Below, one piece after another: positions 1-8,286 of a stretch of DNA of 64,000 nucleotides (positions are counted from its first letter, which is position 1; each line of letters begins with the position of its first letter). Under the pieces are notes generated by a model. It saw nothing but the letters and a program-made list of their open reading frames with translations. It was not told where the DNA came from and did not search any database. The position numbers were made by a program, and so were the translations under genes. Source of the stretch: Rhodococcus sp. RD6.2 (lineage in GTDB: Bacteria; Actinomycetota; Actinomycetes; Mycobacteriales; Mycobacteriaceae); NCBI RefSeq assembly GCF_001040705.1, contig NZ_CVQP01000008.1, positions 366,209 through 430,208 of the forward strand. The letters are read 5' to 3'.

Positions 1-486
1 GCGATACCAGCGACCGTCGACCGTGGGCCGCTGCCCGCGGAGCATCGGCACGATGATCTCGAGCGCCTCGCCGAGCCGGTCGAATCGATCGGTGAAGGTA
101 CCGAACTCGAATCCGAGTTGCCGATGCTCGAGTTCGAACCAGCCCGCACCGATCCCGAGCACGGCGCGACCCCCGCTGACGACGTCGAGGGTGGTGACGG
201 TCTTCGCGAGCATCGCCGGGTTGCGGTACGTGTTGCCGGTGACGAGTGCCGACAGCGCGATGTCGGTGGTGGCCATCGCCAGCGCGGACAGCGTGGTGTA
301 CGCCTCGAGCATCGGCTCGTCGGGTTCACCGATGCCGGGCAGTTGATAGAAGTGGTCCATCACGAACGCGGTGTCGAACCCCGCCGCCTCCGCCTCGCGG
401 ACCTGGGCGACGACGGTCGGGAACAGCTCCCGCACCGGGGTTCCGTACGTGAAGTTGGGGATCTGGTATCCGAGGCGAATGCTCAT
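1..486 (-). CDS. LLM-class F420-dependent oxidoreductase, N-terminal 162 residues (runs off the window)
   Basis: Only the N-terminal half is present; the frame stays open to base 1. It begins MSIRLGYQIPNFTYG and carries luciferase-like monooxygenase (LLM) TIM-barrel features: a VMDHFYQLPGIG segment near residue 50, SALVTGNTYRNPAMLAK near 90 and GIGAGWFELEHRQLGFEFG near 120. That combination is typical of the actinobacterial F420-dependent branch, which moves hydride between F420 and small or hydrophobic substrates in the cytoplasm. The substrate cannot be read from this half. A TACCTT hexamer ends 8 nt before the ATG, so the mRNA may be leaderless. The family call is firm; F420 rather than FMN use is inferred from family resemblance. 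Confidence 0.85.
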   Translation of the reverse strand, partial: MSIRLGYQIPNFTYGTPVRELFPTVVAQVREAEAAGFDTAFVMDHFYQLPGIGEPDEPMLEAYTTLSALAMATTDIALSALVTGNTYRNPAMLAKTVTTLDVVSGGRAVLGIGAGWFELEHRQLGFEFGTFTDRFDRLGEALEIIVPMLRGQRPTVDGRWYR

Positions 487-555
487 GTCGCCCAAAGGTA
501 CTCCCGCGCGCCCGACCGCACTTCCCGCGCCGCGACGTATGCGAGGAATGTCCGG

Positions 556-1104
556 TCAGAACTCCATACCGGCGTCCGCGCCCATCTGCATGGTGGTGTT
601 CGCGCCGTCGAGACTCTCTCGGATGATGTCCGCATGCCCCGCGTGCTGCGCGGTCTCCCGCAGCACGTGCATGAGGATCTTGCGAGCACTCCACCATTCC
701 CGCTCCGGAGCCCACGGCGCCGTCGGCAGGGGGACGGCCAGGTCGAGGTCGAGGTCCGCGAGCAGCGCGTCGGTCTCCATCGCAACGGTCGCGTAGCCCG
801 CAGTCAGCGACTCGACGGTGTCGTCCTCGCCGACCGTCCACGACGCCATACCCTCCGCCATGTCGAACTGCGCGTTCTCGTCGCATTCACGGATGGTGCG
901 CATCCAGTTGCGTTCGGTGAAGGACACGTGCTTGAGCAGCGCGATCAGCGTCAGTTCGCTCGCCGTGGTCCGGGACCGCGCGCCGACCTCGTCGAGTCCG
1001 CGGTACGCGATGAGGAACGTGCGACGCTGCTCGGCGAGCAGATCGAGGATGTCGGACTTCGCACTGCTGGAAGAAGCAGCGCCGTTGGAAGAACTTGCGA
1101 CCAT
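556..1104 (-). CDS. DinB-fold (DUF664-like) protein, possible mycothiol-dependent enzyme
   Basis: 182-residue helical-bundle protein of the DinB superfamily. The likely metal ligands are visible: a His in LLKHVSF near residue 62 and two in AQHAGHAD near 160, in the usual helix-1/helix-3 arrangement. In actinobacteria such proteins are often zinc- or nickel-dependent thiol transferases using mycothiol; whether this one is active is unknown. The ATG at 1104 is chosen because the DinB fold starts directly after a Ser/Ala-rich head and a GGGAG sequence lies upstream; longer readings would run into glpD. The upstream gap carries a RecA-NDp-like promoter (1155-1177), fitting DNA-damage induction, the property after which the founder dinB of Bacillus subtilis was named. 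Confidence 0.8.
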   Translation of the reverse strand: MVASSSNGAASSSSAKSDILDLLAEQRRTFLIAYRGLDEVGARSRTTASELTLIALLKHVSFTERNWMRTIRECDENAQFDMAEGMASWTVGEDDTVESLTAGYATVAMETDALLADLDLDLAVPLPTAPWAPEREWWSARKILMHVLRETAQHAGHADIIRESLDGANTTMQMGADAGMEF

Positions 1105-1154
1105 GATATGAACTCCCGAATGGGTCGGTGCAGCCTGGTGTACCGGACTCCCCC

Positions 1155-1177
1155 ACACTACGACCGACCCCCGACAG
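1155..1177 (-). promoter_or_regulatory. RecA-NDp/PafBC-type DNA-damage promoter upstream of the DinB-fold gene
   Basis: On the minus strand CTGTCGGGG (1169-1177) is followed by exactly 8 nt (1161-1168) and then TAGTGT (1155-1160). This fits the mycobacterial RecA-NDp consensus tTGTCRgtg-N8-TAnnnT, the LexA-independent damage promoter later linked to PafBC. The surrounding 20 bp (1163-1182) recur with one change in front of the YcaQ-like gene. Initiation about 7 nt downstream would leave a leader of roughly 45 nt containing the GGGAG site. Function is inferred from consensus match and spacing. Confidence 0.65.
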
Positions 1178-1186
1178 GTTTCTCGT

Positions 1187-2695
1187 TCAGCCGAGCGCCT
1201 CCCGCGCCGCGTCGAGCGCGCGCTCGCGATCCTGAGGGACGAGTCCGATCCGGGTTCGCCGATCGAGCAGGTCGTCGACGTCGAGCGCACCCTCGTGCGT
1301 GACCGCGAAGGCGAGTTCGGCACGGGTGACGTCGATTCCGTCGGCCACCGCCACGAGCTCCCCCGACTTCGCGACCGCCGCGGATTCACCGCCGTAGCGG
1401 GCACGAAGCGACTGCGGCAGTCCGGCGGGCTCGGGACGGGTTCCTGCGCCGACGAGCGGCAGGTTGGTCGTGACGCACGGTCCCGAGGTGAGTCCGCCGA
1501 CCCGGACTGCGGTGTCGACCGCATCCTGGGCCATCTTCCGGTAGGTGGTCAGTTTGCCTCCCACGACACTGATGACCCCCCGGTCCGACGTGAGTACCGC
1601 GTGATTGCGGGACAGGTCGGCGGTGGCGCCGTCGCCGGTGTCGAGAAGCGGGCGCAGGCCCGCGTAGGTGGCGAGGACGTCGGTGCGGGTCAGTTCGACA
1701 CCGAGCGCGGTGTTGACGGTCGTCAACAGGAAGTCGATCTCCGACTCGGTGGCAACCGGGACGTCGGGAATCTCCCCGGGCGCCGCTTCGTCCGTCAGCC
1801 CCAGGTAGACGCGACCCAACTGCGCGGGCAGTGCGAACACGAAGCGGTTCGTCTCCCCCGGGATCGGGACGGTGAGCGCCGCCCGGGGATTGCCGAGCCG
1901 CTCCGCGTCCAGGACCAGGTGGGTACCGCGGCTCGGCTTGAGCGCGATGCTCGGGTCGACCTGCCCGGCCCACACGCCGGACGCGTTCACCACGGCGCGG
2001 GGCCGCACGGTGGTCTCCTCGCCCGTCAACTCGTCCCGCAGCCGCACGGAGTCTCCGGTCACGTCGTAGGCCCCGACCCTGGTGAGGATGCGCGCGCCGT
2101 GCCCGGCCGCGGTCCGCGCGATCGCGACTACGAGCCGCGCGTCGTCGATCAACTGTCCGTCGTACGCGAGCAGCCCCCCGCGCAGACCGTCGCGCCGCAC
2201 GGCGGGTGCGAGGTCGATCGTTTCCGCGGCGCCGATCCGGCGAGATCGCGGCAGCACCGACGACGAGGTCCGCGCCGTCGCACGCAACGCGTCCCCTGCG
2301 AGGAAACCCGTTCGCACCAGAGCCTTTTCGAATCGTCCGACGGACGGCAGCAGCGGAACCAGCTGCGGTAGGGCGCGGATGAGGTGGGGCGCGGTTCGCG
2401 TCATGAGGATGCCGCGTTCGACGGCGCTCTCCCGGGCGATGCCGACGTTCCCGGTTGCGAGGTAGCGCAGACCGCCGTGCGCCAGTTTGGAACTCCACCG
2501 GCTGGTGCCGAACGCCAGATCACGGCGCTCGACGAGAACCGTCCGCAGGCCACGGGACGCGGCGTCGAGTGCCGCTCCGACTCCGGTGATACCGCCGCCG
2601 ATCACCAGGACGTCGATCGGATCTCCGTCTCCGAGACCGGACAGTTCCCGGGCGCGGCGGGTGGCGTCGAGCGCGGTCGGGGCGTGGGGGTGCAC
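1187..2695 (-). CDS. glpD: glycerol-3-phosphate dehydrogenase (FAD, respiratory)
   Basis: 502 residues, a normal GlpD length. The FAD-binding dinucleotide fold is at residues 29-40 (VLVIGGGITGVG), followed by the GlpD signature FGTSRWSSKLAHGGLRYL near 62-80. The C-terminal helical DAO_C domain follows. The enzyme oxidises sn-glycerol 3-phosphate to DHAP at the membrane and passes electrons to quinone. The start is GTG with GAGGAG 7 nt upstream, 17 bp behind a TetR gene on the same strand, so the two are probably cotranscribed. The head-to-head partner genes encode an alkyl-DHAP-synthase-like flavoprotein and a lipid kinase. The order matches M. tuberculosis glpD1 (Rv2249c). Confidence 0.95.
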   Translation of the reverse strand: MHPHAPTALDATRRARELSGLGDGDPIDVLVIGGGITGVGAALDAASRGLRTVLVERRDLAFGTSRWSSKLAHGGLRYLATGNVGIARESAVERGILMTRTAPHLIRALPQLVPLLPSVGRFEKALVRTGFLAGDALRATARTSSSVLPRSRRIGAAETIDLAPAVRRDGLRGGLLAYDGQLIDDARLVVAIARTAAGHGARILTRVGAYDVTGDSVRLRDELTGEETTVRPRAVVNASGVWAGQVDPSIALKPSRGTHLVLDAERLGNPRAALTVPIPGETNRFVFALPAQLGRVYLGLTDEAAPGEIPDVPVATESEIDFLLTTVNTALGVELTRTDVLATYAGLRPLLDTGDGATADLSRNHAVLTSDRGVISVVGGKLTTYRKMAQDAVDTAVRVGGLTSGPCVTTNLPLVGAGTRPEPAGLPQSLRARYGGESAAVAKSGELVAVADGIDVTRAELAFAVTHEGALDVDDLLDRRTRIGLVPQDRERALDAAREALG

Positions 2696-2712
2696 GGTGA
2701 GCTCCTCGTGGG

Positions 2713-3318
2713 TCAGGCGGACGGGGTCAGGTAGGCGTCGACGGCGATGACGAACTCCACGAGGAGCGCCTCCGGCGCGACGAGTTCGGCGACCATTCCG
2801 GCGGACTGCACCGCGGACTGCATCATGAGCAGCACCGTTGCGCCGATCGCGACGGGGTCGCCGACGCGGATCGATCCGTCGGCCTGGCCCGCTTCGACAG
2901 CGGGCACCAGGTGGTCGAGGATCGCATGCTGGCTCGCACCGAGCCGGCCGACGATGTAGGTGACGAGGAGTTCGGGGTCCGATCGCAGGATCTTCTCGAA
3001 CAGCGGGTGGGTGCGGACGGTCTCCGACATTCCCGCGACCACCGCAACCAACTGGGCGCGGGCACTGCCTCCGCCGGACGGCTGCGGCATCGCCGTACCG
3101 ATCTCCCGGGTGAGGAGGTCGGCGACGATCGCCCCGGTATCGGGCCAGCGCCGATACACCGTCGGCCTGCTGACTCCGGCCCGACGCGCGATCTCGGCGA
3201 GGGTGGTGCGCCGCACACCGAACTCGACGACACAGGTGCGCGCCGCGTCGAGGATCTGGTCGTCGACGCTGCGCGCGGAGCTCTGCGCCCCGGAGGATTC
3301 TTCGTTACGGATAGACAT
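2713..3318 (-). CDS. TetR-family regulator of the glpD/flavoprotein locus
   Basis: 201 residues. The N-terminal helix-turn-helix is clear: QILDAARTCVVEFGVRRTT followed by LAEIARRAGVSRPTVYRRW at about residues 40-60. The C-terminal helical half is the ligand and dimer domain; its ligand is unknown, a lipid or acyl-CoA being plausible from context. The ATG at 3318 is chosen because it faces the divergent flavoprotein gene across only 20 bp; an upstream extension would overlap that gene. It corresponds to Rv2250c. The short shared gap holds two direct TGTAA half-sites (in GTGTAAGACTGTAACGC), a likely place for autoregulation of both directions. Confidence 0.9.
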   Translation of the reverse strand: MSIRNEESSGAQSSARSVDDQILDAARTCVVEFGVRRTTLAEIARRAGVSRPTVYRRWPDTGAIVADLLTREIGTAMPQPSGGGSARAQLVAVVAGMSETVRTHPLFEKILRSDPELLVTYIVGRLGASQHAILDHLVPAVEAGQADGSIRVGDPVAIGATVLLMMQSAVQSAGMVAELVAPEALLVEFVIAVDAYLTPSA

Positions 3319-3338
3319 CGTGTGTAAGACTGTAACGC

Positions 3339-4967
3339 ATGGAGACCACCGGATCACCCGAACGGCCGGCCACTGCGGCCCCGACCATGGAGTGGGACGC
3401 CTGGGGGCTCGGCGAGCACCGCAAGCAGCTCTCACCCCAGATTCTCGGCCTGCTGCGGGCCGCGCTCGGCGTCGACGCCGAGCAGGCCCTGCCGCCCAGC
3501 GAATCGGACGTCACCCTGCGCCCGAGCGCCCTGACCGACGCACACCGCGACGCCCTGGCATGGCTGCTCGGCGCGGAGAACGTCCACACGGACGACGCCA
3601 CCCGCCTGCGCCGCGCCGGCGGAAAGTCGACCCCGGACCTGTTGCGCCGCAAGGCAACCGAACCGCAGGACGCACCGGACGCCGTTGTCATGCCCGCTTC
3701 GCACGACGAGGTCCTGGCGCTGCTGGAGTGGTGTGCCCGCACCGGCGTCGCCGTGGTTCCGTTCGGCGGAGGCACCTCCGTCGTGGGCGGGCTCGATCCG
3801 GTCCGCGGCAGCTTCGACGCCGTACTCGCGCTGGACCTGCGCCGCTTGGACGCCCTGGTCGACCTGGACCCGGTGTCCGGAATCGCCGTGCTCGAGGCCG
3901 GACTGACCGGCCCCCAGGCCGAGGCGCTCCTCGGCGCCCACGGCTTCTCGATCGGCCACTTCCCGCAGAGCTTCCAGTTCGCCACGATCGGCGGATTCGC
4001 TGCCACCCGCTCGTCCGGGCAGGCATCCGCGGGCTACGGCCGCTTCGACGACATGGTCCAGCGACTGCGCGTCGCCACCCCGTCCGGTTCGCTGGACCTC
4101 GGACGCGGACCGGCCTCGGCTGCAGGTCCCGACCTCCGGGAACTGTTCGTCGGCTCGGAGGGCACGTTCGGCGTCATCACCGAGGTCGCGGTGCGCGTGC
4201 ACCCGGTGCCCGAGACGACCGCGTACCGCGCATGGTCGTTCCCTGACTTCGAAACCGGCGCTGCCGCGCTTCGCACCGTCGTACAGACGGGCGCGGCACC
4301 GACAGTCATGCGACTGTCCGACGAGGCGGAAACCGGTCTCAACCTCGCGCTGGCCGGCGACATCGGCGGCGACAGCCCGGCCGCCGGCTGCCTGGCGATC
4401 ACCACCGTCGAGGGCACTGCAGCACACGTCCGGGCGCGATCCGACGAGGCCAACGAGCTGCTCGCCGCGGCGGGCGGAACAGACCTCGGCGACGCGCCTG
4501 CGCTGGCCTGGGAGCACGGCCGCTTCGACGCTCCGTACCAGCGCGACGCCCTGCTCAACGCCGGGGCGATCGTCGAAACCCTCGAGACGGCCACCGAGTG
4601 GTCGAACCTGTCGGCGCTCCGCGGCGCCGTCACCGCTGCCCTGACCGAATCCCTTGCAGCACAGGGCACCCCGCCGCTCGTGATGTGCCACATCTCGCAC
4701 ACCTACGCCACCGGCGCCTCGCTGTACTTCACCGTCGTCTGCGCGCAAACGGGAGATCCGATGACCCAGTGGGCGGCGGCGAAGCAGGCCGCCGGTGACG
4801 CGATCGTCGCGACGGGCGGAACCATCACCCACCACCACGCCGTCGGACGCGACCACCGACCCTGGATGTCGGCGGAGATCGGGGACCTCGGAGCCTCGGT
4901 GCTGCGGTCGGTCAAGGACGCACTCGACCCGTCCGGAATCCTCAACCCTGGCAAGCTGATCCCATGA
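3339..4967 (+). CDS. FAD-linked oxidase of the alkyl-DHAP synthase (AGPS) family
   Basis: 542 residues with the vanillyl-alcohol-oxidase-type FAD domain: PFGGGTSVVGG at 141-151, GHFPQSFQFATIGG near 206-220 and GSEGTFGVIT near 270. The C-terminal HHHAVGRDH segment (about residue 496) matches the HHH loop that is catalytic in eukaryotic alkyldihydroxyacetonephosphate synthase. AGPS swaps the acyl group of acyl-DHAP for a fatty alcohol, making the ether bond; D-lactate/glycolate oxidases are the alternative family assignment. The gene overlaps the downstream lipid kinase by 4 bp (ATGA) and is divergent from tetR-glpD, whose product makes DHAP. It corresponds to Rv2251. The AGPS-like fold is firm; ether-lipid chemistry is inference. 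Confidence 0.85.
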   Translation: METTGSPERPATAAPTMEWDAWGLGEHRKQLSPQILGLLRAALGVDAEQALPPSESDVTLRPSALTDAHRDALAWLLGAENVHTDDATRLRRAGGKSTPDLLRRKATEPQDAPDAVVMPASHDEVLALLEWCARTGVAVVPFGGGTSVVGGLDPVRGSFDAVLALDLRRLDALVDLDPVSGIAVLEAGLTGPQAEALLGAHGFSIGHFPQSFQFATIGGFAATRSSGQASAGYGRFDDMVQRLRVATPSGSLDLGRGPASAAGPDLRELFVGSEGTFGVITEVAVRVHPVPETTAYRAWSFPDFETGAAALRTVVQTGAAPTVMRLSDEAETGLNLALAGDIGGDSPAAGCLAITTVEGTAAHVRARSDEANELLAAAGGTDLGDAPALAWEHGRFDAPYQRDALLNAGAIVETLETATEWSNLSALRGAVTAALTESLAAQGTPPLVMCHISHTYATGASLYFTVVCAQTGDPMTQWAAAKQAAGDAIVATGGTITHHHAVGRDHRPWMSAEIGDLGASVLRSVKDALDPSGILNPGKLIP

Positions 4968-5863
4968 AATCGGTGACGGTGCTGACCAATCCCCACGCGG
5001 GCGGCGGACACCCCCGTGAGGTGGCCGCCGCTGCGACCGCGCGACTGCGCGATCGCAGACTCGAGGTCACCTCCATCGAGGGCACGACCGCGGACGATGC
5101 GCTGACCGTGGCCCGCGCCGCGGTCGCCGCGGGTACCGACGCTCTCGTCGCAGTCGGGGGCGACGGGCTGATCAACATCGCGTGGCAGGCCATCGCAGGA
5201 ACCGGCGTTCCGCTGGGCATCATCCCCGGCGGCACCGGCAACGACCACGCGCGCCTCTTCCACGTCCCGGTCGACGACCCCGTCGCCGCCGCGGACGTCA
5301 TCGCGGACGGCACCGTCGCGGACGTCGACCTCGGTCGGGTCACCCGCGGTGACGGCAGCACCCACTGGTTCGGCACCGTCCTGGCCAGTGGTTTCGACTC
5401 GCTCGTGACGGACCGGGCGAACCGGATGCAGTGGCCCCGCGGACCGATGCGATACAACCTCGCGATGATCGCGGAACTGGCGAGCCTGCGGTCGATCCCG
5501 TACCGCATCGTCCTCGACGACCGCACCCTCGAGATCGACGCGGCGATGGTGTCGCTGGGAAACGGCACCTCCTACGGCGGCGGCATGCTGATCGCACCCG
5601 GAGCCGAACTGACCGACGGCAAGCTCGACGTCGTGATCGTCTCGCCCGGTAGCCGCACCAAACTGGTGCGACTGTTCCCCACCGTCTACAAGGGCACACA
5701 CGTCGACCTCGACGAGGTCCAGGTGTTCCGGTCGCGCACCGTGCGATTGGAGGCCGCAGGCATCGTCGCGTATGCGGACGGCGAACGGATCGCGCCGCTA
5801 CCGATCGACGTCGAGGTGGTCCCGGGCGCCGGTCGGGTACTCATCGGAGCACCGGTGCGCTGA
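4964..5863 (+). CDS. diacylglycerol kinase-type lipid kinase
   Basis: 299 residues, DAGK catalytic domain (PF00781 type). The nucleotide-binding GGDG is at 65-68 and GGTGND at 89-94; the C-terminal beta-sandwich ends VLIGAPVR. These cytosolic or peripheral kinases phosphorylate diacylglycerol or related lipids with ATP. The M. tuberculosis orthologue Rv2252 was reported as a diacylglycerol kinase affecting phosphatidylinositol mannoside synthesis. The start codon overlaps the stop of the flavoprotein gene, so translation is coupled and a shared lipid pathway is likely. It ends 13 bp before the convergent PIG-L gene. Confidence 0.92.
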   Translation: MKSVTVLTNPHAGGGHPREVAAAATARLRDRRLEVTSIEGTTADDALTVARAAVAAGTDALVAVGGDGLINIAWQAIAGTGVPLGIIPGGTGNDHARLFHVPVDDPVAAADVIADGTVADVDLGRVTRGDGSTHWFGTVLASGFDSLVTDRANRMQWPRGPMRYNLAMIAELASLRSIPYRIVLDDRTLEIDAAMVSLGNGTSYGGGMLIAPGAELTDGKLDVVIVSPGSRTKLVRLFPTVYKGTHVDLDEVQVFRSRTVRLEAAGIVAYADGERIAPLPIDVEVVPGAGRVLIGAPVR

Positions 5864-5876
5864 CACCGGGACGCCG

Positions 5877-6599
5877 TCAGAACGTGTAGAGCTCGAATCC
5901 GACTGCACGTTCGGCGGCGAATCCGCCCTTCGGTCCGGTCGCCATCGCGATCTGGGCGGCGGCCTGTTCCGCGACCGGGGTGTCGGAGAGCGCGGTCAGG
6001 TAGCGCGCGTGCTCGGTGAGCGACGCGACGGCGGCGGCGACGCTGTCGGTGACGTCGACGGCGTGGGTGTACCCGATCATGACGTTCAGCGCGGCCAGCC
6101 GTACGCCGGTCCATCGCGGTTCGGGCAGGTCCGGGAAGATCCACTCGTTCGCGGCGTCCGAGACCGCGTCGAGTGCGGCCTGCCCGACCGCGCGGTGGTC
6201 GGCACTGTTGCGCAGTCCCGGCGCCCACGTCTCGCGGTGATTCATGGCGACGACCATCTCGGGCCGGTGCCGCCGAATCGCACCGGCGAGGGAGCGGCGC
6301 AGTTCCAGTCCGTACTCGAGGCGTCCGTCGGGGTGGCCGAGGAACTCCACTTCGTGCACTCCGACGATGGCTGCCGACCGCTGCTCCTCGGCCTCGCGAA
6401 GTGGGCCGCACTCGGTCGGCGCGAGGCCCTCGATACCCGCCTCCCCGCTCGTCGCGAGGACGTAGCGAATGTCCTTGCCCTGCGCGGTCCACCGCGCGAC
6501 CGCGGCCGCGCACCCGTATTCGATGTCGTCCGGATGCGCGACGATCACGATGCCGCGATTCCAGTCCTCGGGTACGGGTTCCACGGTTGCGTGCTCCAT
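5877..6599 (-). CDS. PIG-L family N-acetylglucosaminyl-type deacetylase
   Basis: 240 residues with the family AHPDD motif at 21-25, giving the Asp/His zinc ligands, and a later NSADHRAVG segment near residue 137 that supplies another metal His. PIG-L (LmbE-like) enzymes remove acetyl groups from GlcNAc conjugates; actinobacterial members include MshB (mycothiol) and Mca (mycothiol conjugate amidase). This one is shorter than Mca and is not recognisably MshB, so the substrate is open. The ATG at 6599 is the only suitable in-frame start after the neighbouring stop; the upstream MFS gene ends 4 bp away on the same strand, so the two are probably an operon. Confidence 0.87.
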   Translation of the reverse strand: MEHATVEPVPEDWNRGIVIVAHPDDIEYGCAAAVARWTAQGKDIRYVLATSGEAGIEGLAPTECGPLREAEEQRSAAIVGVHEVEFLGHPDGRLEYGLELRRSLAGAIRRHRPEMVVAMNHRETWAPGLRNSADHRAVGQAALDAVSDAANEWIFPDLPEPRWTGVRLAALNVMIGYTHAVDVTDSVAAAVASLTEHARYLTALSDTPVAEQAAAQIAMATGPKGGFAAERAVGFELYTF

Positions 6600-6603
6600 G
6601 CCG

Positions 6604-7806
6604 TCAGCATGCCTGCCGTACTGCGACCGCGCGCGACGCGACACGCAGATCCAACACCCACACCGCGACCGAGACCACCGCAAGCGCCAACCCGAGCACG
6701 CAGACTCCGGCCCACCCGTACGTCGACCACGCCACCGATCCGAACGCGGAACCCGTTGCGCCGCCGATGAAATAGGACGTCATGTACACCGACGTCACAC
6801 GGGATCGGGCATGCGGCGCCAGCTCGTAGATCACACTCTGGTTGCTCACGTGCACACACTGCAACGCCATGTCCGCGATCACCATCGCGGCGAGGAACGC
6901 GATCAGGAGGTGCCCACCGAGAGCGAACAGCCCCCACGACGCGCACAGCAACACCGTCCCGACGCCGGTCGTCGCCTGAACGAGGCCCCGGTCGGCGAGG
7001 CGCCCTGTCGCGTTGGCCATCACAGCGCCCGCAACGCCCGCAAGTCCGACCAGCCCGATCGCGACGTCGTCGAGGCCGAACGGCTCGCCCGCCAGCAGGA
7101 ACGCCATCGACGCGAACACCACGCCCATCGACGCGAAGCTCACCGCACCGAGGACACTGCGGGTGCGCAGTCGCGGCTCGTCCCGGAGCAGCCGCCCCAT
7201 CGACGCGAGAATTCCCCGGTACCCAAGCCCCAGATGCTCCCGCGAACTCGGCAGCGCACGCCACAATGCCGCCGCGACTACCACCATGACGACCGCCGAG
7301 ACCCGGTACACGGTCTGCCAGCCGCCGAGCCCCGACAACAGACCCGCGACACTGCGCGCCAACAGGATGCCGACCAGCAGTCCGCTCATGACGGTCCCGA
7401 CGGCGGTCGCGCGGCGTTCCGGTGCGGCAAGGGTCGCAGCGAACGGGACGAGCACCTGCGCGGCCACCGAGAACAGGCCGGCCATCGCCGTGCCGATCAT
7501 CAGCCACCCGATCGACGGCGCGAACCCGCTGATCGCCTGACCGGTCGCGGCCAGCACCATCAGTCCGACGGCCAGGCGGCGCCGGTCCAGGAGGTCGCCG
7601 AGCGGCACCAGGAACAGCAGTCCGATGCCGTACGACACCTGCGCGACGGTGACCGTCACGGCTGCCGTGGACTGCCCCACTCCGAGCGCGTCGGCGATCG
7701 AGTCGAGCAGCGGCTGGTTGAAGTAGTTGCCACCCGCGCACAATCCCGTCGCGACGGCCATCAGCAGAAGCAGCGGCCGGGTGAGAACGGCATGAGGGGC
7801 GGTCAC
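6604..7806 (-). CDS. MFS transporter, probable drug/metabolite exporter
   Basis: 400 residues with twelve predicted membrane segments in two sets of six. The loop after TM2 reads PLGDLLDRRRLAVG, a variant of the MFS motif A, and TM7 onward repeats the pattern with GRLADRGLVQ. The N-terminus (AVLTRPLLLLMAVATGLCAGGNYFNQPLLD) resembles the YbcL/AraJ-like DHA1 group of putative exporters. Substrate unknown. Translation starts at GTG directly behind GGAGGG. The next gene downstream encodes a PIG-L deacetylase 4 bp away; a shared substrate is possible but unproved. Confidence 0.85.
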   Translation of the reverse strand: MTAPHAVLTRPLLLLMAVATGLCAGGNYFNQPLLDSIADALGVGQSTAAVTVTVAQVSYGIGLLFLVPLGDLLDRRRLAVGLMVLAATGQAISGFAPSIGWLMIGTAMAGLFSVAAQVLVPFAATLAAPERRATAVGTVMSGLLVGILLARSVAGLLSGLGGWQTVYRVSAVVMVVVAAALWRALPSSREHLGLGYRGILASMGRLLRDEPRLRTRSVLGAVSFASMGVVFASMAFLLAGEPFGLDDVAIGLVGLAGVAGAVMANATGRLADRGLVQATTGVGTVLLCASWGLFALGGHLLIAFLAAMVIADMALQCVHVSNQSVIYELAPHARSRVTSVYMTSYFIGGATGSAFGSVAWSTYGWAGVCVLGLALAVVSVAVWVLDLRVASRAVAVRQAC

Positions 7807-7860
7807 CCCTCCACTGTCCTCGCCGCAGGCGTCACCGGCTCACCGGGAACGTCACCGGCG

Positions 7861-8034
7861 TCACACTCGGGTGACGTCGTTGGAGTCGCTGTCCGAGAAC
7901 GCCTTCACCAGGAGGTACACACCGAACACGACGGCGCTGATCGCGAGGATCCAGAACAGTCCCTTCACGAGGACCCCGACCAGGGCCAACGCGATCCAGA
8001 CCAGCGCCACGATTCCGAGAATCTTCCAGAACAC
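7861..8034 (-). CDS. small two-helix membrane protein
   Basis: 57 residues from GTG at 8034 (VFWKILGIVALVW...). Two adjacent hydrophobic stretches (residues 3-22 and 23-45) end in a polar acidic tail, SDSDSNDVTRV. The GTG is chosen over longer in-frame starts because GGAG sits 8 nt upstream and the upstream codons encode a Cys/Arg-rich stretch unlike a signal sequence. Short hydrophobic proteins like this are common and functionally unassigned in actinobacteria. It stands alone between the MFS gene (same strand) and the divergent bio operon. Confidence 0.6.
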   Translation of the reverse strand: MFWKILGIVALVWIALALVGVLVKGLFWILAISAVVFGVYLLVKAFSDSDSNDVTRV

Positions 8035-8286
8035 GACAACATCTCCGTTCCGTTCGGGCCGCCACCTGTTTGGTTGCCCGTGACCACAACACTGGCACGA
8101 CCTGGCGGACAAATCACCAGCTCAGACGCAAGATCAGGGAAAGATCAGGGTGAACCCGGAGTATGCGGGGACCTCGCCCCGGGACGGTGGCCCACCAGCC
8201 CGTGACCTCGCTGTCCTATTCTCGCTGGGGGCCGGCCCACACTGAGCGCCGCGCCACCTCACGTCACCCGCACTAGGAGTACACCC

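Noticed and set aside
3308-3345. Palindromic TetR operator between tetR and the flavoprotein gene
   Set aside because: Only two direct TGTAA half-sites are visible; no inverted symmetry strong enough to annotate as an operator.
8226-8286. BioQ operator or biotin riboswitch before bioY
   Set aside because: No palindrome of the BioQ type and no conserved RNA element could be recognised in the 60 bp upstream.
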